Shown piece after piece: positions 9,732 to 21,011 of a DNA stretch of 64,000 nt (position 1 is its first letter; every line of letters begins with the position of its first letter). A model generated the notes under the pieces. It was not told the origin of the DNA and searched no databases. It saw only the letters and a program-made list of their open reading frames with translations. Source of the DNA: Chondrosia reniformis (lineage: Eukaryota > Porifera > Demospongiae > Chondrillida > Chondrillidae); contig OX359192.1 in the NCBI GenBank assembly GCA_947172415.1, positions 1,118,501-1,182,500 of the forward strand, given 5' to 3'. The position numbers and the translations under genes were made by a program.

Positions 9732-12700
9732 CTAAGCTTTTTCTATAAAATCCTCTCCAGCTGCTGCCAACATCTTTAACACTTTACGTTGAGATGCCCG
9801 ACTTCTGGTTAATGAGGTAAATTCTTCTGAACCGAGTTCATGCCTTTCGAAGTCATCCTTTTGTGCATTCTGCAAAAGTCAATGGAGGTACCAAGATCAC
9901 ATGTATTAGTTATACCACAGCGCTGAGGTGTATATGGATTTTATGCGTACAAGTCACAAGGGCGCGATAAAATCCATATACACCGAAGTGCCGTGGTATG
10001 AGTGATATATATTCCGTCACTTAATCGTTATTTTGGCGGGACTTTCAGGATGGCTCATCTAGCGTCTGGTTAGTTTTGCTTAAACGCTGACGACTTCATA
10101 GAATGCTCTCGCCCTGACTACTCCAACTGTCCTAAATGTAAGAATTGTCCACCCCCCAAGAAGAAACGTCTTAGTTTACTATATTTGGGCAGGGATATAA
10201 CAGGATTTAAGAAACCGATGCAGTTATATCATGGTTACAAAATTTAAATACAGTCAGACCTCCGTTATCCGCACCTCAGATAACCGGTTCCCTCACCATC
10301 TGCATCATTTCCTGCTGAAACTAATCTGCACAATACATTTTTACATAGACTAACCAACATACGTGTATGTTGGTTAGTCTATGATTTTTACCTCTATTAA
10401 CCGGAAACCTCGCTATCCACATCCGTTCACGTTTTTTGTATACTGTTGTATACCAATCCGTATAATTTTTCCTCAGTTAACCGTTGGTTTACACCTTGAG
10501 TGAATGTTGTGAAGTCTTTTTGTTTTTTTTTTCAAGTAGTATCTGCCTGAGATGGCCTCTAGTTTGCTCATGAAACATCCAAGAAACTCCTTGAACGCCA
10601 GCAAGAAGAAGCAAATCTGCCTTTACAAGCAAGCACACCTGAAGGCTACGTACGATGGTATCCAAGCGGACTTCGAGAAGGACTGGGGTTTCAAGGTCGG
10701 CCTTTCCACCATTGGTGATGTCTGGCGAATGGTTGAAGGTAGAAGACAACAGCAAGGCATGCCATACCCGAACGCCAATGAACCAGAGCGTGGAAGATGC
10801 ACTATGGTTTAGTTTTGCCAAGCGCGTACATCTGGAGCTGCCATCAGCGATCTCATCTTGAAAACAAAGGCTCAAGAATTCGTTCAGCGTCTTGGGATCA
10901 TGGATCTATCCTATTCAATACTGCACTCTCACTTATCCAGTTCTCTCACTTTATCCGCAAATTCACCCAGAACGGATGTGTGCGGATAACGGAGGTCTGA
11001 CTGTCCAGGCGGTTGCCCCAGCAATGGAGTATATTTATATAATATGATACAAATTTAACCATGAAAGGTACAAGTCTATACCTTGTATACTGAAATCAAC
11101 CTGAGACAAGCTACTGCTTTAGCATAATTGTATGTTTCTTCATTGAATGAAACATCACGATTCTTATAAACTTGCAGGATGGTGTCCTCTGACACCTTGT
11201 TGGTCGGCTCTGCATTATTAAAAAGTGTAATTTCATTGATATCTATGTACTACAGACAGACTGCATGCAATATGTTGTCTGAAACACCCATGTACGTATA
11301 TGGGTATAGATGGCAGTTACCACTTCTCACAACTGCCACTCACCAATAGTAAGAGGATGGCATTTCAAGCCATATATCCTATAGTCACTTGGATTGAGGA
11401 ACATCATCATAAAGTATGCCACATCACTCATTGGATCTCCTTTCTTCCCTTTCTTCCAGTCCACAATAGCTTTCACATTGAACTGTGTAAGAAGGAAATG
11501 CTACACTTTTACGTACATCTCCAAGTATTCAAATGTATACATAATGTTTCAATGAATATAGTTATTGATATGAGGTTTGCAATCTGATAGACTTACATCT
11601 TTGTCAAATATGATATTGGAAACATTCATGTCACCATGAACAAGATCTGTGAGGACAGAAGTGGATAATTTTTGGAGGGATAATTGCACAATACTATACT
11701 ACTAACAAGTTTTTCCACTTGGTTTGTGGCTGGCAGTCATGGTGTCAAAGAAAGTGGAAAGGTCACTCTCATGCTCCTCTCCCTGTTCATAAGCTCGTTT
11801 CCAATTGGCATCCCAGATATCTACCTACCAAAAATGTAATGATAACTTAAAGGGTGAAATCCAATTTGAAATACTTATATATGACATCTAGTAGTTGACT
11901 TACTTGCTCAGTCCAAAAACCACGACTTGATTTAATGGGCTTTTTAGCATCACTATCCCTGTAATGTGAATGAAGAGTGGCTAAAGCATTCATTGCAGAT
12001 GTAAAGGCCTTCTGTCTAGAACCTTCTGGAACATCAGCTGCAGCACCATAAGTTTTGCCCTGTAACGAACATTAAATACATAGCAGTATAGTTTGTGGTA
12101 TTGTAATCTGTGTGTACTTGGGCTCACCTCAACATAGTCCATGATAATGAAGGAAGTACCAACAAAGTGCTCATCCTTTTCATCTGATTGGTAGAGTGGC
12201 TTAGGCACTAGTACTTTGCCATAAACACTTTCCATAATTTGATACTCTTTCTTTACCTACATACATACAGTATGTAGGTATGTACGTATGAATGTATGCA
12301 TATACGTATTAAAAGAAAGAAATATCAGAGAGTACGGTAGTACTCTCTAAGTAGGGATGGCCGAAAAAAAACATGGCCGCCCTATTCAATGTATTATCAA
12401 TTAACACCTCATAAATCAACAACGTTCAGATTTTCGGTTGCATTTGTGTGTTTGCAGTCGTTTTTGCATGCTTTTCTAAACGCCAAAACATGTTACGATG
12501 CTCTACAACCTTCGCAAAGTGGTTAAACCGAAATAGGCCAAATTCTGCAATTCCTCATTTTTTCTTCTTCTTCTTCTTCTTCTTCTTCTTTTTTCAAATG
12601 ACCTAGCGCTAACATGCGAACTTACGCAGGTACATACAAATACTAAATCGTTATGAATGTTTCCGAACTAGGGAATAGGCTACCCTAGATTTCAACGCGC

Positions 12701-12786
12701 TCCAACCGAAGCGTGTTACTTTTGAAAGTGCCAAATTTAGGGCCTCTTTGAACGCCATTTTTTAATTAAGTTTCAAATTCTCTGTA

Positions 12787-12817
<31 letters not shown>

Positions 12818-14961
12818 TTATTTAACGTGCCACATGCATAGCACTAGGACAGACTGTCCTATGAGGCACACACCAATACATCATGACAAATAAATCAGTT
12901 CAACAAAATATCAAGTCATCAATCAAAAAGGTCAACTAAATCTAGCAGTCCACATCTTCAAAATAATCTTAAGGATTGAGTGATGCTTGCATCCTTGATC
13001 CAGAATGGCAAATAGTTTATCATCATCAGTCATCAAATCAAACCCCAGTGCTACCCGTGACAAAGACTGAAAAAGGTCCACCCGCTCATCCTTCCATCTC
13101 TCGCACTCCAGCAGCCAATGTTGTACATCTTCCACCTTCCCCAAATCACACTCCCCACATGTTCTCTCCGCTCTCTCGAGACCCCTCCACCTTCCACATT
13201 CAATCCTAAGTGGGGCTGTCCCACCCCTGATCATCATCATCATCCGTCTCTTACCCTTATCTGCCACATCTAAACATCGAATATAAAATAAGTAACCCGA
13301 ATGAGTAATATTTGTGGTACTGCCGTTACCCGCGATCGAATTTCTTAGTCGCTTTGCAGGGCCTATATACAGTCGTATTCTTAACGATTATGGACCCTTT
13401 AATATCCTAAACTGAATGTTAAAGAACGGTAGAAAACATCTTATCAAATTTGGGATCTTTTCGGACGCCATTTTTTAATTTAGAGCTCTCTATTATATCG
13501 TCTATTCTGCTACTTTATTTCGAGTTTTCGCCAAGAAAACTTTCAAAACAAATATTAACAAGAAAAAAGGAGCAATACAAGTTAAATAAAAACATTCAAA
13601 AATGAAGTTAAAAGTAGGGATGGCACTATAACAGTGATTGGCACATCTAGAAAAAGTAACGAAACAAGAAAGTGATCATATGGTAAGGCTAACATTGCAG
13701 AAGTGGCATACTGAAACTTAACTATACACATCACTTCTATGTTTGGGCGCATCGATCCCTACTTTTAGTATATATCCATGATGCGCCCAAACATAGAAGT
13801 GATGTGTATAGTTAAGTTTCAGTATGCCACTTCTGCAATGTTAGCCTTACCATATGATCACTTTCTTGTTTCGTTACTTTTTCTAGATGTGCCAATCACT
13901 GTTATAGTGCCATCCCTACTTTTAACTTAATTTTTGAATGTTTTTATTTAACTTGTATATATAGCATCCATCCATCTATCCATCCACCCATGCACTTTAC
14001 CACCCTATATGAATACATGATTATAATAAAAAATGGAGCTGTAATTTATTTATATACTAACTTACGTCATACCAGTTGCTATCTTCTATTGGAGGAGCAA
14101 ACTTAACAACAACTGCCTTTGAGTTTCTCTTAAGGCCATCAGTGACCTTATAAGTGAGGGCTGGCTTCCTGTTCCTAAATATGTACGGTACAGTGCATAA
14201 AAAAGGTAACGTTAATAACTTTTAACCTTTAACCATTAGAGGTTACCGATTCACCGTTATGTGGTATCAGTTAACTGCTAACAGTTAACTTAATTTACAC
14301 ATCGAAAGGTGTAGATAACTTGTGTATGCGCAGCGAATAAAGTGTGAAATCTGATACTTGTTGAATAACGATGGATAAAGTTTTAATTCGCTACGTGAAC
14401 AATGGATCTGTCCGATATGACGGCAAAGACTTTTTAGAACCGTTTAAGAAGATAAGAAGAGAGAAAGGAGCAAAAGGACGATTGATTGCAGGGGAACAGG
14501 TCACAATCAAAACAAAGACAAGGATATGGAATGCCATAATTGTATTGTATATGTCCGTATATCATAGCGTATACTGACCATCTCATATGTTTTGAATATC
14601 TTCCTATTAGGTAAACGATTAACAGCTCGAGGTGTCGATTTACACAGCTATAACTTTAGACGATTTTTTGGTTAACAGTTAACTATTACCAGTTAACGAT
14701 TCGGTTAACTTTTAACCTCTAGCGGTTACCTTTTAATCGGTTACCGTTACCTTTTTTATGCACTGTACCGTAATGTTACCATGCACATATACAATAGATT
14801 CAAAGGACAACAAGTTCAAAACTTTCAAACCTGCTCAGTTCTTCTACACCTAATTTTTTTTTTTTCTTAATGCTAAAGCCAACATTTAGCCTCACATTGT
14901 TGTCAGATCTGTCAGTCAATTCTAGGAATTTAGTTACAAATTCTGGATACTGGCTGGCCAT
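9732..14961 (-). CDS. APH-family phosphotransferase (ACAD10/11 N-domain-like), paralog A
   Basis: Nine exons close in frame for 365 residues: 14831..14961, 14066..14174, 12128..12256, 11904..12059, 11707..11824, 11597..11646, 11344..11482, 11082..11209, 9732..9869. Kinase-like signatures are LVHGDMNVSNIIFD (catalytic HGD and Asn) and IVDWKKGKKGDPMSDVAYF (metal-binding Asp), as in aminoglycoside/choline kinase-fold enzymes and the APH domain of ACAD10/11. FVGTSFIIMDYVE is the hinge. The substrate is unknown. Most exon lengths match the paralog at 28217..30768 exactly (129, 50, 139, 128), which supports the model. The start is uncertain: the paralog has one more 5' exon that I could not find here. 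Introns 2 and 8 hold several transposon remnants. Stop at 9732..9734. Confidence 0.75.
9912..9999. repeat. Short inverted repeat in last intron of APH paralog A
   Basis: ATACCACAGCGCTGAGGTGT and its near-complement ACACCGAAGTGCCGTGGTAT bound 88 bp; the arms also share TATGGATTTTAT. Likely a tiny MITE. Confidence 0.6.
10085..10246 (+). other. Cysteine-rich ORF fragment
   Basis: An open stretch reads DDFIECSRPDYSNCPKCKNC followed by PPPKKKRLSL. Its protein-like bias and C-x2-C-x2-C spacing suggest a captured exon or mobile-element piece. From memory it resembles N-termini of sponge ZMYM/Crypton-like proteins, but I cannot verify this. No start or splice context is visible. Confidence 0.25.
10251..11003 (+). 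mobile_element. Tigger/pogo-type element remnant
   Basis: The 24-bp ends CAGTCAGACCTCCGTTATCCGCAC and its exact complement bound 753 bp. Inside, 10552..10812 encodes a CENP-B/Tigger-type first helix-turn-helix (LNASKKKQICLYKQAH, then LSTIGDVWRMVEG). A shifted frame further on gives LILKTKAQEFVQRLGI, matching the second CENP-B half. The DDE catalytic part is absent. A small palindrome (CATAGACTAACCAACATAC and its mirror) sits near 10345..10383. It lies in the last intron of APH paralog A, on the opposite strand. Confidence 0.8.
12552..12591. repeat. (TTC)n microsatellite
   Basis: About ten TTC units inside intron 2 of APH paralog A. Confidence 0.85.
12790..13267 (-). mobile_element. LINE 3' end with (AAT)n tail
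   Basis: The minus-strand frame 12932..13267 contains LRIECGRWRGL, RTCGECDLGKVEDVQHWLL and ECERW: the C-terminal zinc-binding segment found after many LINE reverse transcriptases (C-x2-C, H, C). Downstream on the same strand the sequence ends in an (AAT)n run at about 12790..12819, the usual microsatellite tail of such elements. It is 5'-truncated. It shares strand with the host gene's intron, so it could affect transcript ends. Confidence 0.65.
13575..13958. mobile_element. 384-bp fold-back element
   Basis: Two arms of about 179 bp (13575..13753 and 13780..13958) are near-perfect inverted copies around a 26-bp loop. Each arm carries AGTAGGGATGGCACTATAAC and GTGATGTGTATAGTTAAG. Decayed relatives occur at about 33722..33830 and 48800..48895. 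It has no ORF and sits in intron 2 of APH paralog A. Confidence 0.8.
14184..14772. mobile_element. MITE with 26-bp inverted ends, carrying a short ORF
   Basis: The ends (CGGTACAGTGCATAAAAAAG and its exact complement, continuing for 26 bp) are flanked by TA. The interior repeats GGTTAAC/GTTAACC words. A 68-codon plus-strand ORF at 14371..14577 (start MDKVLIRYVNNGSVRY) has protein-like composition but no family I recognise. It is in intron 1 of APH paralog A. Confidence 0.7.
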
Positions 14962-15404
14962 ATCTAGGTTAACAAAGTATAACCTTAATGTATATACCAT
15001 TAATTATTATATTAATAGAGATGTACGTACATACCCTCAGAATCTTACAGCAAAGTTGTTGAGTCAGTAAGCAGAATGAGAAGGTATAAGAGATTCCCGC
15101 CCCTTTATTACTCAATGATTTCCATATTTAGCTACTTAAGTCAACCTGCCCTGGGCATGCCCAAGGTTGTTCATGGAATAGCACTTTGACCCTTCCAAGA
15201 AATCACACATTTATCATGCATTCACTAGAAACCTGATTCCAGTATGTATGTAGATTACCGCAGTACCATTGCCATGGCACTACCATGCCATATGCTTAAA
15301 AAATAAATTATTATATACACAGCTCTGTTGGTAAAGATCTAGTCGTATGTAGGTATGTACATATGTATTCATATATGTATGTATACAGATAAATTGAAAG
15401 GGGT

Positions 15405-16000
15405 TTGATTATCACTTTTGATATTCAACATGATATACCTTCCATTCTCATTATTGGTATATATGGCCATTGGAGGAAAAGTACTTGGGCTGGCAGTGTG
15501 AATATGATGACAAGTCACCTCCACATCCTGAATTACACAGCTGATCACATACCTAAAAGGTTGGATGCAAGGCTTTTTGAAATCGGATCCAATGCCAACC
15601 TAGTAAAGTAAATTACTTAAATCCAATGAGCATGAAGACAAAGCTTCACAACCTATGTGACAGAATAGCCTGAAATCCATCTACCTTTGCAGTCCACAAG
15701 TCATATCCCCATCATTCACAAACTGAAAAACTATTTGTTACTGGGTATTTGGAGGCTTCAAATTCAGGTACACAGAATGTATATATGGCTCATTTAACTG
15801 GTACTGCTGCTAGTGCTGTAGAAAGGACTTACTCAACTTCACAGTATCCATATTCATTGTCCCAGCCATATGTGGGGAAGTCCCTTGGTTTGCCCAGGAC
15901 AGTCCAGCAGGCACCTTCTGATGAAAGAATTTGGTCCAGGGAGGCTCATCTGTGGATGAATGGAAAAGTATCTTTACATAATATCAAACAGCATGAATAG
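15405..16000 (+). pseudogene. Unrecognised decayed coding sequence
   Basis: Two plus-strand frames (15405..15611 and 15749..16000) have protein-like composition, for example VYMAHLTGTAASAVERTYST and SLSQPYVGKSLGLPRTVQQ. They are separated by stops and lack clear splice sites. I do not recognise the family. They could be exons of an unmodelled gene or a retro-fragment. Confidence 0.25.
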
Positions 16001-16298
16001 TAGAGGGAATTAAGGTGTTGGTAAAGAATTTCAGATTCACAGAATAGCAAGATATGACATCGTTGACACAATGAAATCACAAAGTGTGAGAGAGAGTAAA
16101 AGAGTGAGTATGAGAGATCTGATTCACATTTCTTATATCTAATGGGGCGTGCTTGTAAAATAAACAGTAATTTCCTATTAGTTCTTCTGTTCTGTTTTCA
16201 TAGCTATGACTCAAGTAACCAATATTACTTCAGTGTATCCAGTTACCATTACAGGAAACTGCAACTTTAAAAGTTTGTGTACGTACATGTACTACAAA

Positions 16299-16818
16299 CT
16301 ATCCAATTTCTATAATTATAACTATGCTGTTGACAAAATGGGTCAGGATCAACCCAACCCATGGGCTGTCCTGCGTGATAGGAAGGTTCAGGAGAGTGCT
16401 GTCAATCACATCCAAAATGACTTTCTTCACTCGTTCTCTACAGTCAAACTCCTCCTCCATCGATGGTCATCCAAAAATTCCTCCCATTCTGTAGTTCTCC
16501 TAGGTACATAATAATGCAGAGATTATCAATGGATTAAATTTGTAATTGATGGTTATTACAAGTTGTACAACACTAACTGTATCATCCAAAGATACTTCAT
16601 CTACACCAGTCTTAAACGGCGACTCAAACTCTAAAGGAAACAAGTACGCGCATACGGAGAAACTCAAAGGCAAATTCTTCTGAAAATAACTTACCTTCAA
16701 AAGCCCGGCTAACATTAGCTTGTTCACGTAGACCGATGTAGGGTGAGCGACGAAAAACCATCTGGAGCCTTAGATGCGATCCAGGCATTTGTAAAAGTAC
16801 TGCGCCTCTACTTGACAT
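16299..16818 (-). CDS. Possible small gene, unknown function
   Basis: An ATG at 16818 opens an exon to 16695 with a good GTAAG donor (product starts MSSRGAVLLQMPGSHLRLQM). A second exon at 16560..16630 follows a strong pyrimidine-AG acceptor, stays in frame (EFESPFKTGVDEVSLDDTV) and has a GTAATA donor. The next exon is unclear. A 16299..16463 frame beginning MEEEFDCRERVKKVILDVID is protein-like, but I could not join it in phase. The 386 bp up to the SEFIR gene's stop show nothing. Family unknown. Confidence 0.3.
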
Positions 16819-17265
16819 GTAGATTGCGGCACGTAAAATTAACAATATCCACACAGCAATATTTCTAAAATATCGCACTACGATGGACCCGATTTATTGT
16901 ATAGCTCATTAAATTGATTATCTCAAAGTTCATTTCTTGATGACTTAGCACTACATACTGCATATACGTATACCACTTGGGCAATTGTATTTTGAGAAAC
17001 CCCATTGACAGCATTTATGAGCTCACCATTATCAGTGGTCTTGCTTTAACCACAAGTTTTCACAAGGTTAAATATCTGGAAGTTTAAATATCCAGACACT
17101 CTCAGAACAATTTTTGGCGAAGATTGGGCCAATATGTTCATCTCAAAATTTTTGATACCTAATATTACAAGTTTGCATGGGAAGAGCTAGTTCAAAATTC
17201 TTTACTTGAAAAATGAGAACGCAATAAAATTTTCATACATTACAATACAAATCTAAAGATATTAA

Positions 17266-18633
17266 TTAGTTAAGTGTATCTCTCCAGTGGCATTCTGCTA
17301 ATGCTTCCTGTAGAAGCCCTTTGATATTCACTTCCTGTTTTTCAGTCATGACCTCCATCCATCCCAAAAGCATTCTGTAGCACTGTTCAACAGAATTGGA
17401 TGGATAGCTAGATTGAATGTCCTCTACCTTAGTCTGCGAAATGGTAAGTTTTGCAGCTAAACTTGGCCATTGGTCTTTAACAGTCTCAGCCACAAATCTT
17501 AGTCTCTCATTAGATAGTTCCAGGTCAGTGAGAACAGTCTTGTGCAATTCATCATTTCCATATGGTGCTATACCCAGCAAAAGTGTACAGAGATCACAAA
17601 GATTTGAGAAAAGTGGCATCTTTATTGTTTTTTCAAGAGAATTGGATGTAAGATGGTGCTCAAAGGTCTGAATGCTAAGATTGAACGACATTTTTCCCTT
17701 TAAATACTGTGGAATTAAGGCTGAGTTACTCTGCCTGTTCACAAACACTGGGATACAACGATCCAGAATGCCTTGTTCCGCCAATAAATTATTTATGGCC
17801 AATGAGTTAAACTTACCATACCTCATGTTTATTTCCAAGCTTTTTCCTGAAGAGAGAGATCGGGAAAGCCCTTCTGAACACACCATAAGCACATGTCCTC
17901 CTCTCTTGCAACAAAGTTTTATTTTATTGATGACCCATTGGGAACAATCAGAAAGGTGAACCATATCCTCTTTAATATCCACTTCACAGTTGACACCAAG
18001 TGAAGACAGATGCTTTGTGAGTTGAAAAATATCTCTACATTCATCTACTTCGTGTTGCCGGGCATACAACAGAAATACAGGACCACCAACTGTAACAGAA
18101 ACATAAATGAATAGTAACCACATCTAGTCTGACGTCAGACAAGCCACATCAGACTAAGAGCATTGATGACATACTAAATAAATAGACACATGTTACAGTC
18201 ATATACAAACAATAGTGTTCCTCCTGACTAGAGAAATACGGCAACGACTAACAAGACTAACAAAGAACGCTATTGCAAAACGTGGTTGCCTACCCAAGTG
18301 TGTAACATCCATACGCTCCCGATTACCCGAATACATTTCTTCTGGCCGATACAACTCAGCTTCTTCCTCTGTAGCTCCTAATAACATGGCCAGGTCCTTC
18401 TGACTTGACTTTAGCAAGCATCTTCTAAGGAGTTCCAATCTTGTTGGGCCTTTTGTAGGGTAAATCTCGTAGAGAAAGTATTCTGCCTTTTCCTGTTTAG
18501 ATATTATAACGTTCATTATTTTATCATATTCATTATCAGTGATCAATCGCTCTTTCTTCATGTATTCAGCCGCATCTTCCATCTTCATTCGCTGAATCAA
18601 GGCAGGCAGATATTTTCTCATTACATCCGCCAT
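17266..18633 (-). CDS. CARD-SEFIR-Death adaptor
   Basis: Two exons, 18294..18633 and 17266..18089, join in frame for 387 residues. Exon 1 encodes a CARD-like helical domain (about residues 1-90, with LITDNEYDKIMNVIISKQEK and RLELLRRCLLKSSQKDLAML). Exon 2 opens with a SEFIR domain: box 1 VFLLYARQHEVDECRDIFQL and box 2 HVLMVCSEGLSRS, as in IL-17 receptors and Act1/TRAF3IP2. The C-terminus (about 293-383, with WPSLAAKLTISQTKVEDIQ and YRMLLGWMEV) reads as a Death domain. There is no signal peptide or membrane segment, so it should be cytosolic. Known families suggest it links a SEFIR receptor to CARD and Death partners; that role is inferred. I know of no standard animal adaptor with all three modules. 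The upstream 599 bp hold no other gene. Confidence 0.85.
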
Positions 18634-19238
18634 TTTTAACGATATGTTGGCGATGTGTGGGGATTCGTATATCTAGGGTCATATGCCTCTCCATCCATGA
18701 TGACATAACATGGTTACATCATAATTGTTCTTAGACCTATCAGAGAGAACTGATGGTGGAAGAAAGAAGAAAAGATATGAATGTGATTAGTATCATTATA
18801 TTGTTTGTATTGTTGTTGTTAATAGTGCACCCATGGTTTACAAAGATATACGTATCATAAAATTTAAGTAACTTATTGATATTAATATTATTTATTTTTG
18901 TAACACAAATTCTGACACCTGTCACAAACATCTATTTCTATATATAATTTCATCGGGTACATATAAAATTGTCCTTTGACAATTATTAACTTATATTTGG
19001 TATTTGGTTTACTGTATATTTCTATAATAAGTTATACCTTCCATATCATTGTCTCAGGATGCAGATAAATAATAATATTTATTAAAGTGACACAGCTGGG
19101 GCCCATGAGTCACTATAAAAAAGAAAACTATATTATAGATTAATGTCAAGTTGAAATGTGTGAATAAAATCAGCCAAATGTATAAGAGATCAGACTTCTT
19201 GGAATATAATACACAATACACATAACACAATGCATGCC
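18634..19238. other. Upstream region of the SEFIR gene
   Basis: AT-rich promoter-side sequence; no further ORF or repeat that I can support. Confidence 0.4.
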
Positions 19239-19482
19239 AAGGATTCACAGAAGATCAAGATTAAGAAAAAGACAAAGACTCCCAGGATCACTGATGAAGG
19301 GTGGAATTCCCAGAAACGGCTGTCTGACCTAGTGGAGAAGAAGATGAAAGCAGGGAAGAGAAGGAAGAAAAGACTCTTGTATCTTCATCCAAAGCTCTCT
19401 TCGGGTTTAGTTCCGCTATAGGCTCTTTTACAGAATAGGCATATACGTAGCATGTAGGAAAATGGTATCTTAGATTTTTCAT
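19239..19482 (+). repeat. Interspersed 240-bp repeat, copy 1
   Basis: Starts AAGGATTCACAGAAGATC and ends near GGAAAATGGTATCTTAGA. Same-orientation copies lie at 37548..37776 and 41540..41774; inverted copies lie at 40600..40827 and, as a fragment, 39842..39905. It is A/G-rich at the left end and has no ORF conserved among copies. It may be a SINE; I see no clear tRNA-like boxes. Confidence 0.75.
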
Positions 19483-21011
19483 GGATGGGCCGGGGATACT
19501 GTATACAGGCCGTTTAGGACCTACATTACTACTTGAGTTCATATAATAGTTATTATTAGAGTACACAATTTGTTCAATCAATGGTATGTAGGCACTTTAT
19601 GGCTGTATTGCTATAAAAGGTCAATTATGTAAACAATGGAATTTGTTTACACGAATACATGATTATTCTTGTTACATCATATCAAATTCCATTGAAAACA
19701 GAAAAGCTTAAGTCTATTTTTAGAATTATAATAACTGCAGCTGAATAATGGAAGCTATATAACATGTCCCTGCGAAATCTGAGTAAGTAGGAAACTTGAT
19801 GTAAATGATTCCTTAAAACTGCTTTTAATGTTACTAGTCTCATTTGAATCTTCTTTTCAGTTTCTCAAGTATATTGATATATATGATTCAGTATTCATGC
19901 TACATACATATAGGTATATATCTATATATACACAGAACGAGCTTTATACGATATATCATATAGGTATTTATACTGCCATCATCATGCATCTGATAATCCG
20001 TTATGCAGCTAAAGCATGAAGTTAAAACTGTATAATCATTATGGATTATCAGACGACCATCTGCTTGTTTGTAGTAATTATCCAATTACTATCTGATAAT
20101 CATACACTTGTGCTAGGTATGTACTTCGTGAAATAATTTGAAGTCATATGTATAAAGGTCTAATGATGCACGCATAGTTTACATTGGGTCTCAGAGTGAC
20201 TACACCTATGACGTGCCCTTCTTCTCTTACCATAACTTACTCATGATCAAGTAACTCTTTTTTAATCAACATATGCATGCAAGTACGTATATATATATTT
20301 ATAATAAATATGCATGCTAATCATATTATACATAGATCACATTCCTGTGCGTAGATGATAAGTGTAACTATATTTAGGTTAATCAATAATATCATGAATT
20401 TTAGGTGCATGCATGGGGTGGTCCTATTTAGAAGCAATGCAAAACACACTAATTATGAACACACAAATACACATACTGATCATGAGTGAAAACAAATTTC
20501 ACATGTGCCTCATGATCACACAAATATAAAGAGTGATTGTTTGCCATCTCATTTGTATATATAACAAGATTATCACTGAATAGCATTAGAAGTTAACTAT
20601 TAAACGATTAGTACAGGAATCTAGACTTGACTAATACATTATTCTGATGTCATGGTTCCGATTATCACATCTGATGTGATATACTCCAAGTGTGTGGCAT
20701 TCTAAAGTTACATAAATTTGCAAGAAGTCGAGTTACCTGAAATCCTCTAAGTCTTTGGGATTTTGGATTGATTATGATTCATATATTTCCAGACCAAAAC
20801 ACAGTATAAGGTAACACAGCTGTCTTCTTTACACTTTACGATTATATTGTCCAGTACACTGATTTAGGCCCTGATGTCGGATCGTTGCATAGACACCTAC
20901 ATACCATGATGAGATAATGATCAATTTGATAGTATATAAGCACATGCAACGGAAAATTTCCAAGTAAAAAGCAGTCTTGTCTAGTTGATGTTTTAATAGT
21001 TCACAGCTGAA
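19483..21011. other. 1.5-kb gene-poor stretch
   Basis: AT-rich with many TACGTA and ATGCAT words. A TATATAAG box-like word at about 20932 lies 80 bp before the start of the secreted-protein gene and is the best core-promoter candidate. No gene seen. Confidence 0.4.

Noticed and set aside
19239..19482. tRNA-derived SINE with internal promoter
   Set aside because: I could not find convincing A and B boxes in any of the copies, so it is left as an unclassified repeat.
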